A stretch of 64,000 nt of DNA from Bacteriovoracales bacterium (lineage in GTDB: Bacteria > Bdellovibrionota > Bacteriovoracia > Bacteriovoracales > Bacteriovoracaceae), in the NCBI GenBank assembly GCA_028346125.1, contig JAOMEV010000001.1, positions 62,001-126,000 of the forward strand, given 5' to 3'. The notes below the pieces were generated by a model that was not told the origin of the DNA, did not search any database, and saw only the letters and a program-made list of their open reading frames with translations. Both the position numbers and the translations under genes were made by a program. Shown one piece after another: positions 43,056-52,584 of this stretch (position 1 is its first letter; every line of letters starts with the position of its first letter).

Positions 43056-45791
43056 ATGTTTCATTTCCGCAGGGTTTATTTTTTTTTATTTTTTCTAATG
43101 TCCTTATTTTCTCTTATTTTTGTTTCTGGTAAGCTTATTTATAAAGAGTTTCGTTCTGGTTATACAAACCCTTTCCAGTCGACTTATTCGATTTATTCAG
43201 AACATGGAAATTTACTTAAAAACTGGTCTCTTGAACATTTGGAAAGATTTTTTGGTCCATTTAGGGAAAGAAAAGAAGTCGGTTTGCCTATTGAAAAAAT
43301 ATATATACCAGAAAAATCTATCACCCATTTAATGGAAAAAGTACCAGATTCAATAAAGAATTGGAAAAAGGCTTATGTTCTAAATAATAAAGGATCCCTT
43401 GAGAAGGTTAAAGTAAGAGCGAGAGGGGATAATCCTCTTAATTGGGCCAATGAAAAAAAATCTTGGAGGCTCAAAAGAAAAAAAAGGTTATTGAAAGAAA
43501 GAGTGAGAATTGTAAATTATATCGTGCCCCAGGAAGCTCAGCTGATTAGTTATCATTTGGGTTTAAAGCTTGCAAAAACAATCGGACTTTTGTCGGCAGA
43601 TACATCACTGGTTGAACTTTTTATTAATGACAAAAATTATGGATTGTATACTAAGGCAGAACATTTTGATGAAAATTTTTTAAGAAATAATGGTCGTATG
43701 CCAGTAAATTTTTATAAAGGAGAGCAATATAATTCCGAAAGAAAAATGATGCTTAACCCGAATCTTTTTAATAACCCATGGCTTTGGAGAAAGGTATCAA
43801 CCTTTAATCAACTAAAAAAAGAGGATTTTTCAGATTTAGAAAGCTTTTTTGACCTTGTGAGGAAGGCAGAATCTGGTAAAAAGGATTTCACATTATTAAA
43901 AGAAACTGCAAGATTTGAAGACTGGGCACTTTTTTCTGCGTATCAAACCTTAGCGCAAAATTGGAGTGGAGACAATCACCATAATAATCGAGTGGTTATC
44001 GATCCATGGAAAGGTAATGTTATTCCTGTACCTATAGATAGTGCTTTAAACGCGAGTTTTAAAGATCCTATAATTGATTATGGAACAAATTCTATTTTAA
44101 AGATATATAATCAGTCGAGCGAGTTTCTTTTTACTAAGCATAAAATATTACTCGATCTTCTTAGGAAGGATGTTATTGGAAAATTTATTAAGAGTGAATC
44201 TAAGGAGCTTTCGAAGGTAAAAAATACCTGGTCGAGAGATCATCATAAGCAGCAATTCCTTTTCTCTAATTACATAGATTCAAGATCTTTTGAAGAGAAA
44301 GAGTTAGAGAAGGAGTGGGAGGATTATTTTAAAAAAATAAATTTTACGAAAAAAGAAATTCAAAAAAAACTCGAAATGAGTCCCGTGGCCTCTTGGTACT
44401 CAAAAAGAAAAAAACTTTCTCTCGTGGTCGGTGGAGTTCAGCCGGTTAAAGATATTGAAATTTTATTAAAAGATAACATGAGGTCCTTAAAAGTAGTTTA
44501 TTGGGATAAGGATGGTGATGGTGTTATCTCTAAAGAAGATTTAAAGATTCCCTTTGATGTTGTGGGTAAGAGAGTTATTATACGTGGGCTTTTTTATGCA
44601 AATCGAATTATTGAGTCCTTTTATCCAAAGTCCCTTAAAAATGGCAATAATCTTGCCAATGGGTCTTTTGAAATTGTCCCAACCCAGTTCAACTTAATTT
44701 TTGATCAGCATATTTCTGTAAAGGAGGTCCTGGCCAGAAATGGGTTAACGGGGATAAGAACTAGTATTGTTAATAATTCGAAAAATGGAGTTTCTCCCAG
44801 TTTATTTAATGAACCACTATTTAGTAAGGATGCTTCTAGTATATGGATGACATTACCATTAAGTTTAAAAGTTCAAGAAACAACTATTTTTGATCGGCCG
44901 GTTAAAATTTTGCCGGGAACAATAATAGAGATGGCCCCTGGAGTTAGTCTTCTTTTTAAGAATAAATTAATTGTGGGTGGAAATAAAGAATTGCCAGTCC
45001 TAGTTAAAGAGCTTGAAAAAGGTAAACCTTGGGGAACATTTGCAATTCATGGTAACAAGACAAAAGGGTCGAAATTTTCTCACTTGCATATAAAGGGTGG
45101 TAGTGGAGCCTTGATAAAAAATGTTCGCTACACTTCAATGCTGTCCATTCATGAGGTCCAAGGTTTGGAGATGGACAATTTGAAATTGAGTCATAATCAT
45201 ATTTATGATGATATGGTTCATATAATATATAGCAAAAATATAAAAATAAGGGACTCAGAATTTTTTAACTCTTTCTTAGATACGATTGATATCGACATTT
45301 CAAAAGCAAATATAAAAAATGTAAAAATTTATAACTCTGGGAATGACGGGATTGATTTAATGTCATCAGACATTATTGTTGAAAACTCGGAAATAAAAAA
45401 TTCTAAAGATAAAGGTATTTCGGTTGGTGAAGGCTCTTTATCAAAAGTAGTAAAAACAATTTTAAGAAATAATGGCATTGGAATAGAATCTAAAGATGGG
45501 TCTATTGCGACAATCAACGATAGTCAGTTCATTGGGAATAAAGTCCAACTAAATGCATATTTAAAGAATTGGCGATATAGTAATGGTGGTAATATTATTG
45601 TTAGAAAATCATTATTTGAATCTGGTAACAATATTATTTCTTCTGATCATTGGTCTAAAATTAAAGTTATAAATTCTAAAATTGACCAAAATAAAATTAA
45701 AAAGTCTAAAAATGTAAAAATCCTGACAAATATTTTAGGGACGTTATCTTTTGTCGGGGATAAAACCATGAAACCAAGCGAGTTTTTTTGA
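43056..45791 (+). CDS. CotH-kinase-family protein with C-terminal parallel beta-helix
   Basis: 911 aa. Residues 8-28 are a signal anchor. A CotH-like atypical kinase domain spans about 115-450: KVRARGDNPLNW (about 119-130), ELFINDKNYGLYTKAEHFDE (187-206), NWSGDNHHNNRVVIDPW (302-318) and PVPIDSALN with Asp328. An EF-hand-like DKDGDG occurs at 484-489. From about residue 690, short repeats such as HNHIYDDMVHIIYSKNIKI and NSEIKNSKDKGISVGEG indicate a right-handed beta-helix. CotH proteins phosphorylate secreted proteins in Bacillus. The link to a carbohydrate-binding helix suggests action on an envelope glycan or glycoprotein. Function inferred. Confidence 0.85.
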   Translation: MFHFRRVYFFLFFLMSLFSLIFVSGKLIYKEFRSGYTNPFQSTYSIYSEHGNLLKNWSLEHLERFFGPFRERKEVGLPIEKIYIPEKSITHLMEKVPDSIKNWKKAYVLNNKGSLEKVKVRARGDNPLNWANEKKSWRLKRKKRLLKERVRIVNYIVPQEAQLISYHLGLKLAKTIGLLSADTSLVELFINDKNYGLYTKAEHFDENFLRNNGRMPVNFYKGEQYNSERKMMLNPNLFNNPWLWRKVSTFNQLKKEDFSDLESFFDLVRKAESGKKDFTLLKETARFEDWALFSAYQTLAQNWSGDNHHNNRVVIDPWKGNVIPVPIDSALNASFKDPIIDYGTNSILKIYNQSSEFLFTKHKILLDLLRKDVIGKFIKSESKELSKVKNTWSRDHHKQQFLFSNYIDSRSFEEKELEKEWEDYFKKINFTKKEIQKKLEMSPVASWYSKRKKLSLVVGGVQPVKDIEILLKDNMRSLKVVYWDKDGDGVISKEDLKIPFDVVGKRVIIRGLFYANRIIESFYPKSLKNGNNLANGSFEIVPTQFNLIFDQHISVKEVLARNGLTGIRTSIVNNSKNGVSPSLFNEPLFSKDASSIWMTLPLSLKVQETTIFDRPVKILPGTIIEMAPGVSLLFKNKLIVGGNKELPVLVKELEKGKPWGTFAIHGNKTKGSKFSHLHIKGGSGALIKNVRYTSMLSIHEVQGLEMDNLKLSHNHIYDDMVHIIYSKNIKIRDSEFFNSFLDTIDIDISKANIKNVKIYNSGNDGIDLMSSDIIVENSEIKNSKDKGISVGEGSLSKVVKTILRNNGIGIESKDGSIATINDSQFIGNKVQLNAYLKNWRYSNGGNIIVRKSLFESGNNIISSDHWSKIKVINSKIDQNKIKKSKNVKILTNILGTLSFVGDKTMKPSEFF

Positions 45792-46555
45792 TGATGGAGC
45801 ATTCGATAACTCCTATGGCGGTAAAAAAAGAGAATTTTGCTCGCTATGAATTTAAATTTCTTCTTAGAGCGGAGAAGCGAATAAGGGTCGAGAATGAAGT
45901 TAAAAACTTTATGCGATTTGATGGTTATTGTCATGAAAGTTTAGATAATTCTTATTATGTTAATTCTCTTTACTTTGATGATCCTAAAGGCGCAAGCTTT
46001 TATGAGAAAGTTGATGGGATTAAAACAAGAAAAAAATATAGAATTCGCTCCTACGGAGAGACTTACGAGGAAGGGATTCCTATCTTTTTTGAGGAGAAGG
46101 TTCGTTATAATAATAGAACTCTAAAATATCGGATCCCCATTTTAGAGGAACATATTCCACTTTTTTGTGATGAAAGAAAAATTTTGCAGGTCGGTAAATA
46201 CTATCCAGGAATTGATTTCGTTGATAGATTTATTTATCAGAAATTGAAAAACAGGATTAGGCCTAGAGTGAAAGTTCTTTATATAAGGCGGCCTTATGTT
46301 AGTGATTATGATATGAACTTTAGAATTACTTTTGACGATTCAATTAAAGGGCTAAAAACGGATTCGATTTTTAGTCATAAAAAAGATTTTTGGAAGCTGA
46401 GTGCTCCGGGTTATACAATTCTTGAAGTCAAGTTTTTTAGGAGAATACCTGCCTGGTTCCATCGAATTTTGCAAAAAAATAATTTGGAGCGAGTTTCAAT
46501 TTCAAAGTTCTGTTTAGGAATGGAAGCAACGGGCCAGGAACTAGATTTGTCTTGA
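45791..46555 (+). CDS. VTC-domain (polyphosphate polymerase-like) protein
   Basis: About 254 aa. VTC/triphosphate-tunnel motifs: ARYEFKFLLRAEKR (ExK-like), YYVNSLYFDDPKGASFYEKV, KKYRIRSYG, FFEEKVRYNN, RPRVKVLYIRRPY, FRITFDDSI and ILEVKFF. The domain binds ATP and basic or acidic residues line a tunnel that synthesises polyphosphate in yeast Vtc4. The start ATG overlaps the CotH stop as TGATG; alternative starts lie at 45788 and 45794. VTC plus DUF4956 plus CotH is a recurrent bacterial trio, so this gene is securely placed. Product in bacteria of this type not established. Confidence 0.88.
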   Translation: MMEHSITPMAVKKENFARYEFKFLLRAEKRIRVENEVKNFMRFDGYCHESLDNSYYVNSLYFDDPKGASFYEKVDGIKTRKKYRIRSYGETYEEGIPIFFEEKVRYNNRTLKYRIPILEEHIPLFCDERKILQVGKYYPGIDFVDRFIYQKLKNRIRPRVKVLYIRRPYVSDYDMNFRITFDDSIKGLKTDSIFSHKKDFWKLSAPGYTILEVKFFRRIPAWFHRILQKNNLERVSISKFCLGMEATGQELDLS

Positions 46556-46577
46556 TGTTTTCAAAAAGGGAGACTTA

Positions 46578-47267
46578 ATGAAAAACTTAGAAAACTTTGC
46601 AAAGAGCGAAATGCTTGCCCATATCTATGGGCCCAATGAAATCTTACTTAACCTAGCTCTGGCCTTTATTTTGGGGATGTTAATTAGTTCTCTTTATAAG
46701 ACCACCCATAAAGGGCTTAGTTATTCTCAGTCTTTTATGCTTACCATTATTTTTGTCTCAGTTATCGTTTCAATGGTGATTATGACAATAGGAAATAATT
46801 TGGCCAGGGCCTTTGCTCTTGTAGGAGCTCTTTCCATTATTCGATTTAGGACAGTTATTAAGGATACGAAAGATACAGCTTATATTTTTATGGGCCTGGC
46901 GGTTGGAATGGCGGCAGGAACCTCAAGCTACTTTCTGGCCATCGTTGGCACATTATTCTTTTTTGTCGTCTCTCTTGTTTTACACAAAACAAATTATGGA
47001 GCTTTTTATAAAAGTGAGTTCATTTTGACCTTTAGAAGGACTTCTGAGAGTCAAAAGGCCCTTCACTCTGAAGTTATCAATAAATATTCAAGAAACTCTA
47101 GCCTACTTCATGTTGAAAGTTTGGGAGAGAACCAGGCAACAAAACTGACTTATGATATTACGATGAACAAAAATAATGACCCCCAAGATTTTAGTCAAGA
47201 AATTGCAAGTTTGGAGGGAGTTTCCGAAGTGATGTTGGTGGCATCAAACTCAGACCTTGATTATTAG
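46578..47267 (+). CDS. DUF4956 membrane protein
   Basis: 229 aa. Four hydrophobic segments: NLALAFILGMLISSLY, SFMLTIIFVSVIVSMVIMTI, AYIFMGLAVGMAAGTS and FLAIVGTLFFFVVSLVL, with the hallmark RAFALVGALSIIRFRTVIKD between the second and third. The C-terminal 80 residues are soluble. DUF4956 proteins occur next to VTC-domain and CotH proteins in many bacteria. Possibly the membrane channel or anchor for the VTC enzyme, analogous to the membrane part of the yeast VTC complex; that is inference. Stop overlaps the convergent oxidoreductase by 4 bases. Confidence 0.9.
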   Translation: MKNLENFAKSEMLAHIYGPNEILLNLALAFILGMLISSLYKTTHKGLSYSQSFMLTIIFVSVIVSMVIMTIGNNLARAFALVGALSIIRFRTVIKDTKDTAYIFMGLAVGMAAGTSSYFLAIVGTLFFFVVSLVLHKTNYGAFYKSEFILTFRRTSESQKALHSEVINKYSRNSSLLHVESLGENQATKLTYDITMNKNNDPQDFSQEIASLEGVSEVMLVASNSDLDY

Positions 47268-48205
47268 GGAGAAGTGGAGTTTATTATGTCCTCTTGGTAA
47301 TGGAAAGGTAGCCACTTCTTTTGTTTCATACTCTCTTCGGCCTTCTCAATGACTTTGAGAACGTCATAACCTTCTTTGTATGAACAGAGAGGCCCTTTTT
47401 CAGATATAAATGATTCATGCATCTTTTGATAGGTAAAGTCTTTTTCTAGGGTCAAATGTTCCACATTTGAGTTAACTTTTAATGTACCATTGACGAGATC
47501 ACAAAAAATAGTTTCTTTGTTTGTATGGATTGTGATTTCCCGCCTTCCAATCTTATCAATATAATTCATAGAGACATTAACACAGGGACAATTTTGTGAG
47601 GTCCATAAAATATTAGCACAATCTTCGGAGTTAATGTTCAATTCTCCAGCTTTTTCAATTTGGGCCACTAAGGATGTTGGAGGGCCGAAGAACCACATCA
47701 GGTAGTCCAGCTCATGGCTTAAATCTCTAAGAACTCCACCACCTAATTCTTTTTTCGACGAATAGCAGTCTGTATAATTTCTTTTGCGCCAGGAACTAAG
47801 GTCTTGTCCAACATAAATATGAGCAGAAATAACTTTTCTTTCGTCCTTTAAAATATCTTTAATTTTTTGAATAAAAGGGTGGAACCTAAGATTGTAGCCA
47901 ACGCAAATGTCAAAAGAGAACACTTTTTTCTTTTCGATTTTATGAAAGAGAGGTTTCTCAACGAGAACTTTCTTTCTATAATTAAGGTTTTCTAGCTCAA
48001 GGAGCTGTTCGTAGTGCTTTGATGTTTCGTTGCTGATGACAATGTATTCTGGCGAAAAATTTTTTAGTAGGTCTTTAATACTTTGATACTTTTGGGCCTT
48101 TAAATCATTTCTTTTGGTGACAACGGCCACGGTATAACCAGCTTTTTCCAAAAGTCGAGTATGTCTTTCTCCGATTGAACCATAGCCCAAAATGGCACAT
48201 TTCAT
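47264..48205 (-). CDS. Gfo/Idh/MocA-family oxidoreductase
   Basis: 313 aa. Rossmann start CAILGYGSIGERHTRLLEKA, the EKP motif (VLVEKPL) and GGGVLRDLSHELDYLMWFFG in the C-terminal dimerisation domain. NAD(P)-dependent oxidation/reduction of a sugar or sugar acid is expected. It overlaps the upstream PtmE-type gene by 4 bases. The two, with NeuC/LegG just upstream, form a block also seen in legionaminic/sialic acid loci. Precise substrate unknown. Confidence 0.85.
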   Translation of the reverse strand: MKCAILGYGSIGERHTRLLEKAGYTVAVVTKRNDLKAQKYQSIKDLLKNFSPEYIVISNETSKHYEQLLELENLNYRKKVLVEKPLFHKIEKKKVFSFDICVGYNLRFHPFIQKIKDILKDERKVISAHIYVGQDLSSWRKRNYTDCYSSKKELGGGVLRDLSHELDYLMWFFGPPTSLVAQIEKAGELNINSEDCANILWTSQNCPCVNVSMNYIDKIGRREITIHTNKETIFCDLVNGTLKVNSNVEHLTLEKDFTYQKMHESFISEKGPLCSYKEGYDVLKVIEKAEESMKQKKWLPFHYQEDIINSTSP

Positions 48206-49263
48206 ATAAATTCCCTTGAAAATTCTATTTGGGCCTTTTTAAAGTCATTTTGGTGACCTATATCAATCCAATATTCACTAATTGGGTAGGCAGAAGTCTT
48301 TTCATTATTTTGGATGAATAAGTTAAAAACTTCATTCATATCGAAATAGGTATTAAAAGGAATATAATCAAAGGCCTCTGGAGAGAATACATAAGAACCC
48401 GCATTCACATTGAAAGAATGGACGGGTTTCTCATCAACTTTAGCAATATTTCCGTTATCAACGTCAATAACTCCGTAGGGTATCTGAACTTCGTATTCCT
48501 TAGTGCACATAGTTGCGATAGTTTTCTTTTCGTTGTGAAATTGTAGCAAGTTAGAGAAGTTTACCTTCGTTAGAAGGTCTCCATTGACAATAATGACGGG
48601 GAGCTTGTTGGTTAAAAAACTTTTTTTAAATAAAGAGAGGGCGCCAGCAGTTCCCAGTTTTTTTTCTTCCTCAATATATTTAATATTGACGCCTAAGTGA
48701 ACTCCATCTTTAAAATAGTTTTGTATAACCTCGGAAAGGTAGTTAACAGAAATAAAAAAGTTTTTAAATCCATGGCCTTTTAGGTTTGAAATGATAATTT
48801 CTAGGATAGGCTTGTCTTCAATCTTTAGCATGGGCTTAGGGCACAATTTTGTGAGTTCTCCAAGTCTTGAGCCAATGCCCCCGGCCATAATAATAACGGG
48901 GTTTTCGAAGTCGGATTTATTGAAATATTCCGTGTCTAAAATATCTAAGATTTTTCCATCATCATCTATTTGTGGGATATACTTTATTTCCTTTTCTTTT
49001 GCTTTTAGAAAAATGAGTCCTTTTTCATCTTGAGGCGTTATAATTAGAGGTGTAGAGTTCATTATCGTTTGAACTGAGGAATTTGCAGTCTCTTTTTTCA
49101 AAAGTCCTCTTCTTACATCCCCATCAGTTATAGTTCCCTTAAGTTTAAACTTTGCATCGGTGACGAAAACCATACCAAGGCCACCTTGATTTATAAGCTT
49201 GAGCGCATTGACGAGAGGTTCATCTAATTGGACTGTATATTTTTTCCAATTTATTTTTTTCAA
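48202..49263 (-). CDS. CBS-domain sugar nucleotidyltransferase (PtmE type)
   Basis: 353 aa. Residues 1-110 hold two CBS motifs (GMVFVTDAKFKLKGTITDGD and YIPQIDDDGKILDILD). Residues 118-345 form a nucleotidyltransferase: IIMAGGIGSRLGELTKLCPK with the PKPML signature, LGTAGALSLF and VNGDLLTK. In Campylobacter, PtmE makes GDP-glucosamine as the first step of the GDP-legionaminic pathway, and its architecture is the same. TTG start at 49263 with a weak RBS. It is related to the nucleotidyltransferase at 57194-57958, which lacks CBS domains. GDP specificity is inferred. Confidence 0.88.
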   Translation of the reverse strand: MKKINWKKYTVQLDEPLVNALKLINQGGLGMVFVTDAKFKLKGTITDGDVRRGLLKKETANSSVQTIMNSTPLIITPQDEKGLIFLKAKEKEIKYIPQIDDDGKILDILDTEYFNKSDFENPVIIMAGGIGSRLGELTKLCPKPMLKIEDKPILEIIISNLKGHGFKNFFISVNYLSEVIQNYFKDGVHLGVNIKYIEEEKKLGTAGALSLFKKSFLTNKLPVIIVNGDLLTKVNFSNLLQFHNEKKTIATMCTKEYEVQIPYGVIDVDNGNIAKVDEKPVHSFNVNAGSYVFSPEAFDYIPFNTYFDMNEVFNLFIQNNEKTSAYPISEYWIDIGHQNDFKKAQIEFSREFI

Positions 49264-49341
49264 AAGAGTTTAACCTTTTAAAGACCTCTATAATAATCTT
49301 TGATGAAGTAGGGTTTGTAAAATAATGAGAAAACAGACTAT

Positions 49342-50454
49342 TTATTGTGCCTTTTGTTCAAGAAAAGTAAAGAGCTCATCAGAAGCTTTACGGTTTTTAT
49401 TTTTGTAAATATTAAAAAATATTTGACCTCCAAAATCCTGAACCTTTTTAATTGCTTTGAGAATTGAGTTTTTATCTTCCTTTACGTGGAGAGTATTTTG
49501 AGAGGATTCTCTTCCCTTTTGACGTATTCCTATATTTATAACAGGTAAATTAAAGCTTGCTGCTTCAATTATGCCTGAAGAGCTATTTCCAATCATAAAG
49601 TCTGCAAAAGTTAACGCATTAAAGTAATAATCTGCCCCTAGGCTCTCAACAATAAAATATTTGGAAGGGTTTTTTTTGTTTAAATTGATGAATGCCTTGC
49701 GGTAGTAGTCACCATAGGTATCTGCGTTGGGAAGTGTAATCAAATAATTTTTTTGTGAAAGAATAAGGGCCTCAATAAACTCTTCGACATCTTTTTTATT
49801 TTTTGTAAAACTTTCCAATGTCGTTGGGTGAAATGTGACAAGGCCAAAGTTGATCTTACTGGAAAAACCGACTCTTTTTTGAAAATCGTTGTAATCAACC
49901 TTTCTAAAGCTATCTAGCTTGTCTAGTGAAAGAGATCCTATATTAAAAACTTTTTGAGGGAAGCCTTTCATTTGGATAACTCTTTCTTTATATTTTTCAC
50001 AGCTGACAAAGTGATAGTCACAAAGTTGGGTTAGAGCATGACGAAATTTATTGTCAATGGCACCCTCAGTTTCTTCACCGCCGTGAATGTGCGCCAGAGG
50101 AATGTTAAAGGGGATAAGTGCTAAGACGTAGGCCATCATTTCGTAGCGGTCGCCTAAGCAGATAACAAAGTCAGCAGGGTTCTCTGAAAAAGCTTGGGCA
50201 AAGGTCTTGAGACTATTTCCCATATTATTTGAAATTCCAAGCGGTGAGAAGCTTTGTCCAAAAACAGGGGGAAGGATAATGGGCCGAAATCCCTTCTCAA
50301 TAATTTCATCGACGGTGTATCCAAGTGATTTTTCAACATGGGATCCACCAGCATACAGTTTTAGTTCAAACAACTTTTTACTTTTGATTTTTTCCAAAAG
50401 GGGCAGGTAGATACCAAAGTCTGCTCGGGAAGTTGTGATAACACCAATTTTCAT
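49342..50454 (-). CDS. Hydrolysing UDP/GDP-GlcNAc 2-epimerase (NeuC/LegG family)
   Basis: 370 aa. Family signature VITTSRADFGIYLPLLEKI, ICLGDRYEMMAYVLA, HIHGGEETEGAIDNKFRHA, VTFHPTTLES and GNSSSGIIEAASFNLPVINI. It should hydrolyse the nucleotide from an N-acetylated amino sugar while inverting C2, giving ManNAc or the 6-deoxy-diacetamido sugar used by NeuB. It provides the missing substrate step for the NeuB enzymes at 695-1720 or 27202-28029. Same strand and close to the PtmE-type gene, so both likely belong to one nonulosonate pathway. Confidence 0.92.
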   Translation of the reverse strand: MKIGVITTSRADFGIYLPLLEKIKSKKLFELKLYAGGSHVEKSLGYTVDEIIEKGFRPIILPPVFGQSFSPLGISNNMGNSLKTFAQAFSENPADFVICLGDRYEMMAYVLALIPFNIPLAHIHGGEETEGAIDNKFRHALTQLCDYHFVSCEKYKERVIQMKGFPQKVFNIGSLSLDKLDSFRKVDYNDFQKRVGFSSKINFGLVTFHPTTLESFTKNKKDVEEFIEALILSQKNYLITLPNADTYGDYYRKAFINLNKKNPSKYFIVESLGADYYFNALTFADFMIGNSSSGIIEAASFNLPVINIGIRQKGRESSQNTLHVKEDKNSILKAIKKVQDFGGQIFFNIYKNKNRKASDELFTFLEQKAQ

Positions 50455-50467
50455 AAGTTATTCTTTT

Positions 50468-51460
50468 TTAGGATAGGGCATTGAACCATGATTTTGTTTC
50501 TTCAGCTATAGATTCAGGAGTCCAAATGGGGGCCTCTTTCCAATAGTCTATATTTTCAAGCATTTTTCTTACACCAATCTCTAGAGAGATTTGCGGTTTC
50601 CATCCTAAAAGGCTTTTGATTTTTGAAATATCCGCAAAAGTGCAGTCCGGCTCCCCTGGTCTTTTGGGGATATAAGTTTTTTTTCCACCGAGTAAATCGA
50701 CTAAGTGGTTGATGCTATAATGATTGCCGCTACCAACATTAAACACTTCATTACTAATAGACGCTTTCGCAGCTGACCAGAGTGCGTCTGCTATATCAGT
50801 GACATAGGTAAAGTCTCTGGTTTGATTTCCATCTCCGACAACGGTAAAGGGAGTGCCAGCAATTTTTTGGGCCAAAAATACACCAAATACTGCTCCATAG
50901 GTACCTGATGTTCGGGATCGAGGTCCGTAGACGTTGAAAAACCGCAGTGAAACCACGGGTAACTTATAAAGTTTTCCCCAATGGAGAAGTAGCTCCTCTC
51001 CCATTCTTTTTGTGAGGGCGTAAGGGTATTCTGGCCTTATTTCAGAGTTTTCTTTCGTTGGATAATGATCAGGAATACCGTAGCAAGAACTAGATGCGGA
51101 GTAGACAAACTTCTTAAGGCCTTTGATTTTTTTTGCGGCCTGCAGGACACGAAATGTGCCATGAACATTAGACTTATAATAGGTATCGGGGTTCTCTATA
51201 GAGGGGACAATATCTGCTAAAGCGGCAAGGTGAAAAATATAATCCGCATTTTTAAAGTAGGTTTCTAATTTTACTCTTTCATCAGAAATATCAACATGGC
51301 AAATTTTTACGGGAGCTTCTTTGTCAAGGTGGCCAAGGTTTTCAGGCCTTCCAGTTGACATGTTATCAAGAACAACTATTTCTTTAAAATTTTCTTTTAG
51401 TAGGTGGTCAATTAAATGACTTCCAATAAAGCCTGCTCCACCAGTAACAATTGCTTTCAT
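50468..51460 (-). CDS. NAD-dependent UDP-sugar 4-epimerase/dehydratase (extended SDR)
   Basis: 330 aa. TGGAGFIGSHLIDHLL, LDNMSTGRPEN, ASSSCYG, catalytic YALTKRMGEELL and RDFTYVTDIADALW. These match WbpP/GalE-type UDP-HexNAc 4-epimerases and some dehydratases. It precedes the LegG gene by 13 bases and follows the two DegT aminotransferases, suggesting an amino-sugar precursor path. GGAGCAACAT supplies the RBS. Choice between epimerase and dehydratase is not decidable from motifs alone. Confidence 0.85.
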   Translation of the reverse strand: MKAIVTGGAGFIGSHLIDHLLKENFKEIVVLDNMSTGRPENLGHLDKEAPVKICHVDISDERVKLETYFKNADYIFHLAALADIVPSIENPDTYYKSNVHGTFRVLQAAKKIKGLKKFVYSASSSCYGIPDHYPTKENSEIRPEYPYALTKRMGEELLLHWGKLYKLPVVSLRFFNVYGPRSRTSGTYGAVFGVFLAQKIAGTPFTVVGDGNQTRDFTYVTDIADALWSAAKASISNEVFNVGSGNHYSINHLVDLLGGKKTYIPKRPGEPDCTFADISKIKSLLGWKPQISLEIGVRKMLENIDYWKEAPIWTPESIAEETKSWFNALS

Positions 51461-51474
51461 ATGTTGCTCCTTTT

Positions 51475-52569
51475 TTAGGAAAAAAATTGGATAATCTTAT
51501 TTGCTGTATATTCAATTTGTTCTTGAGTTAAATGTTGATGGATGGGGAGAGAGAGAATCCTTTTTGACTGGGCCTCTACTTTAGGAAAATCACCTTCTTT
51601 GTGGCCGAGTCTTTTACAGCATTCAAAAAGATGAATGGGTGTTGGGTAATGGATTGATGTTTCAATATCAAATTTTTTTAAAAACTTTTGGAGTTGATCC
51701 CTATGGTCTGTTTGAATGACAAAAAGGTGGTAAATATCAAAACAATTATCTTCATCATTGGGACACTGTACGATATTTTTAAGAAGGTTTCTATAAAGTG
51801 AGGCATTTTTGCGTCGTTTTATATTTACTTCCTCTAAAAACTTTATTTTAACGTTTAAGATTGAGGCCTGAAGGCAGTCAAGCCTTGAGTTATAACCCCA
51901 GCTTGGTATTGTCTCACGATCTATCATTCCGTGATTTCTAATAAGCCTTAATTTTTTTGCAATGGAATCGTCTTGAGTAGTGATGATTCCTCCATCTCCT
52001 GCACCATTGAGATTTTTGAGCGGATGAAGGCTAAAGCAGCCTGTTATACCCATTGAGCCAGACTTTTTCCCATGGTAAAGTGCGCCAGCAGATTGGGCCG
52101 CATCTTCAATGACGTGAATGCCTTTTTCCCTGGCCAATTCTAAAATAGGATTCATATCAGCGATTTTTCCTGTAAGGTGTACCGGCATGATGGCCTTTGT
52201 TTTTTTTGTTATATGCTTTTCAATTTCCTGTGGATCTATATTTTGATCCTCTTTGACATCGCAAAATACTGGTTGTGCCCCAGTATGAATAATACTTGAA
52301 GCACTGGAGAAAAAGGAGTTAGGTGCTGTAATAACCTCATCTCCTTCTCCAATCCCAAGTACCCTCATTGAAAGGCTGAGGGCCGAAGTACCGTTGTCTA
52401 CACCAATCGCATGGGTCGTATCGGAGAGTTTTGCAAAGTTATCTTCAAACGTTTTAAGCTCAGGGCCCATTATATACTGTCCTGATTCCATTACTGAATT
52501 GATGGAATCTAAGATTTCTTTTTTGTGGTCAAGATATTGTGCTTTTAAATCAACGTAGGGTACTTTCAA
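51475..52569 (-). CDS. DegT/DnrJ-family sugar aminotransferase (copy A)
   Basis: 364 aa. Starts VPYVDLKAQYLDHKKEILDS with YIMGPELKTFE, the PLP region IEDAAQSAGALYHGK and the PLP lysine in FSLHPLKNLNGAGDGG. It transfers an amino group to a keto sugar nucleotide. TTG start. It is the immediate tandem neighbour and paralogue of copy B (52585-53700); both end with QHLT then an E and YT. A 29-base block at 52184-52212 matches 53303-53331 at 28 positions, showing residual DNA-level duplication. The product sugar (3- or 4-amino) is unknown. Confidence 0.88.
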   Translation of the reverse strand: MKVPYVDLKAQYLDHKKEILDSINSVMESGQYIMGPELKTFEDNFAKLSDTTHAIGVDNGTSALSLSMRVLGIGEGDEVITAPNSFFSSASSIIHTGAQPVFCDVKEDQNIDPQEIEKHITKKTKAIMPVHLTGKIADMNPILELAREKGIHVIEDAAQSAGALYHGKKSGSMGITGCFSLHPLKNLNGAGDGGIITTQDDSIAKKLRLIRNHGMIDRETIPSWGYNSRLDCLQASILNVKIKFLEEVNIKRRKNASLYRNLLKNIVQCPNDEDNCFDIYHLFVIQTDHRDQLQKFLKKFDIETSIHYPTPIHLFECCKRLGHKEGDFPKVEAQSKRILSLPIHQHLTQEQIEYTANKIIQFFS

Positions 52570-52584
52570 AACAAAAACCTTTTT

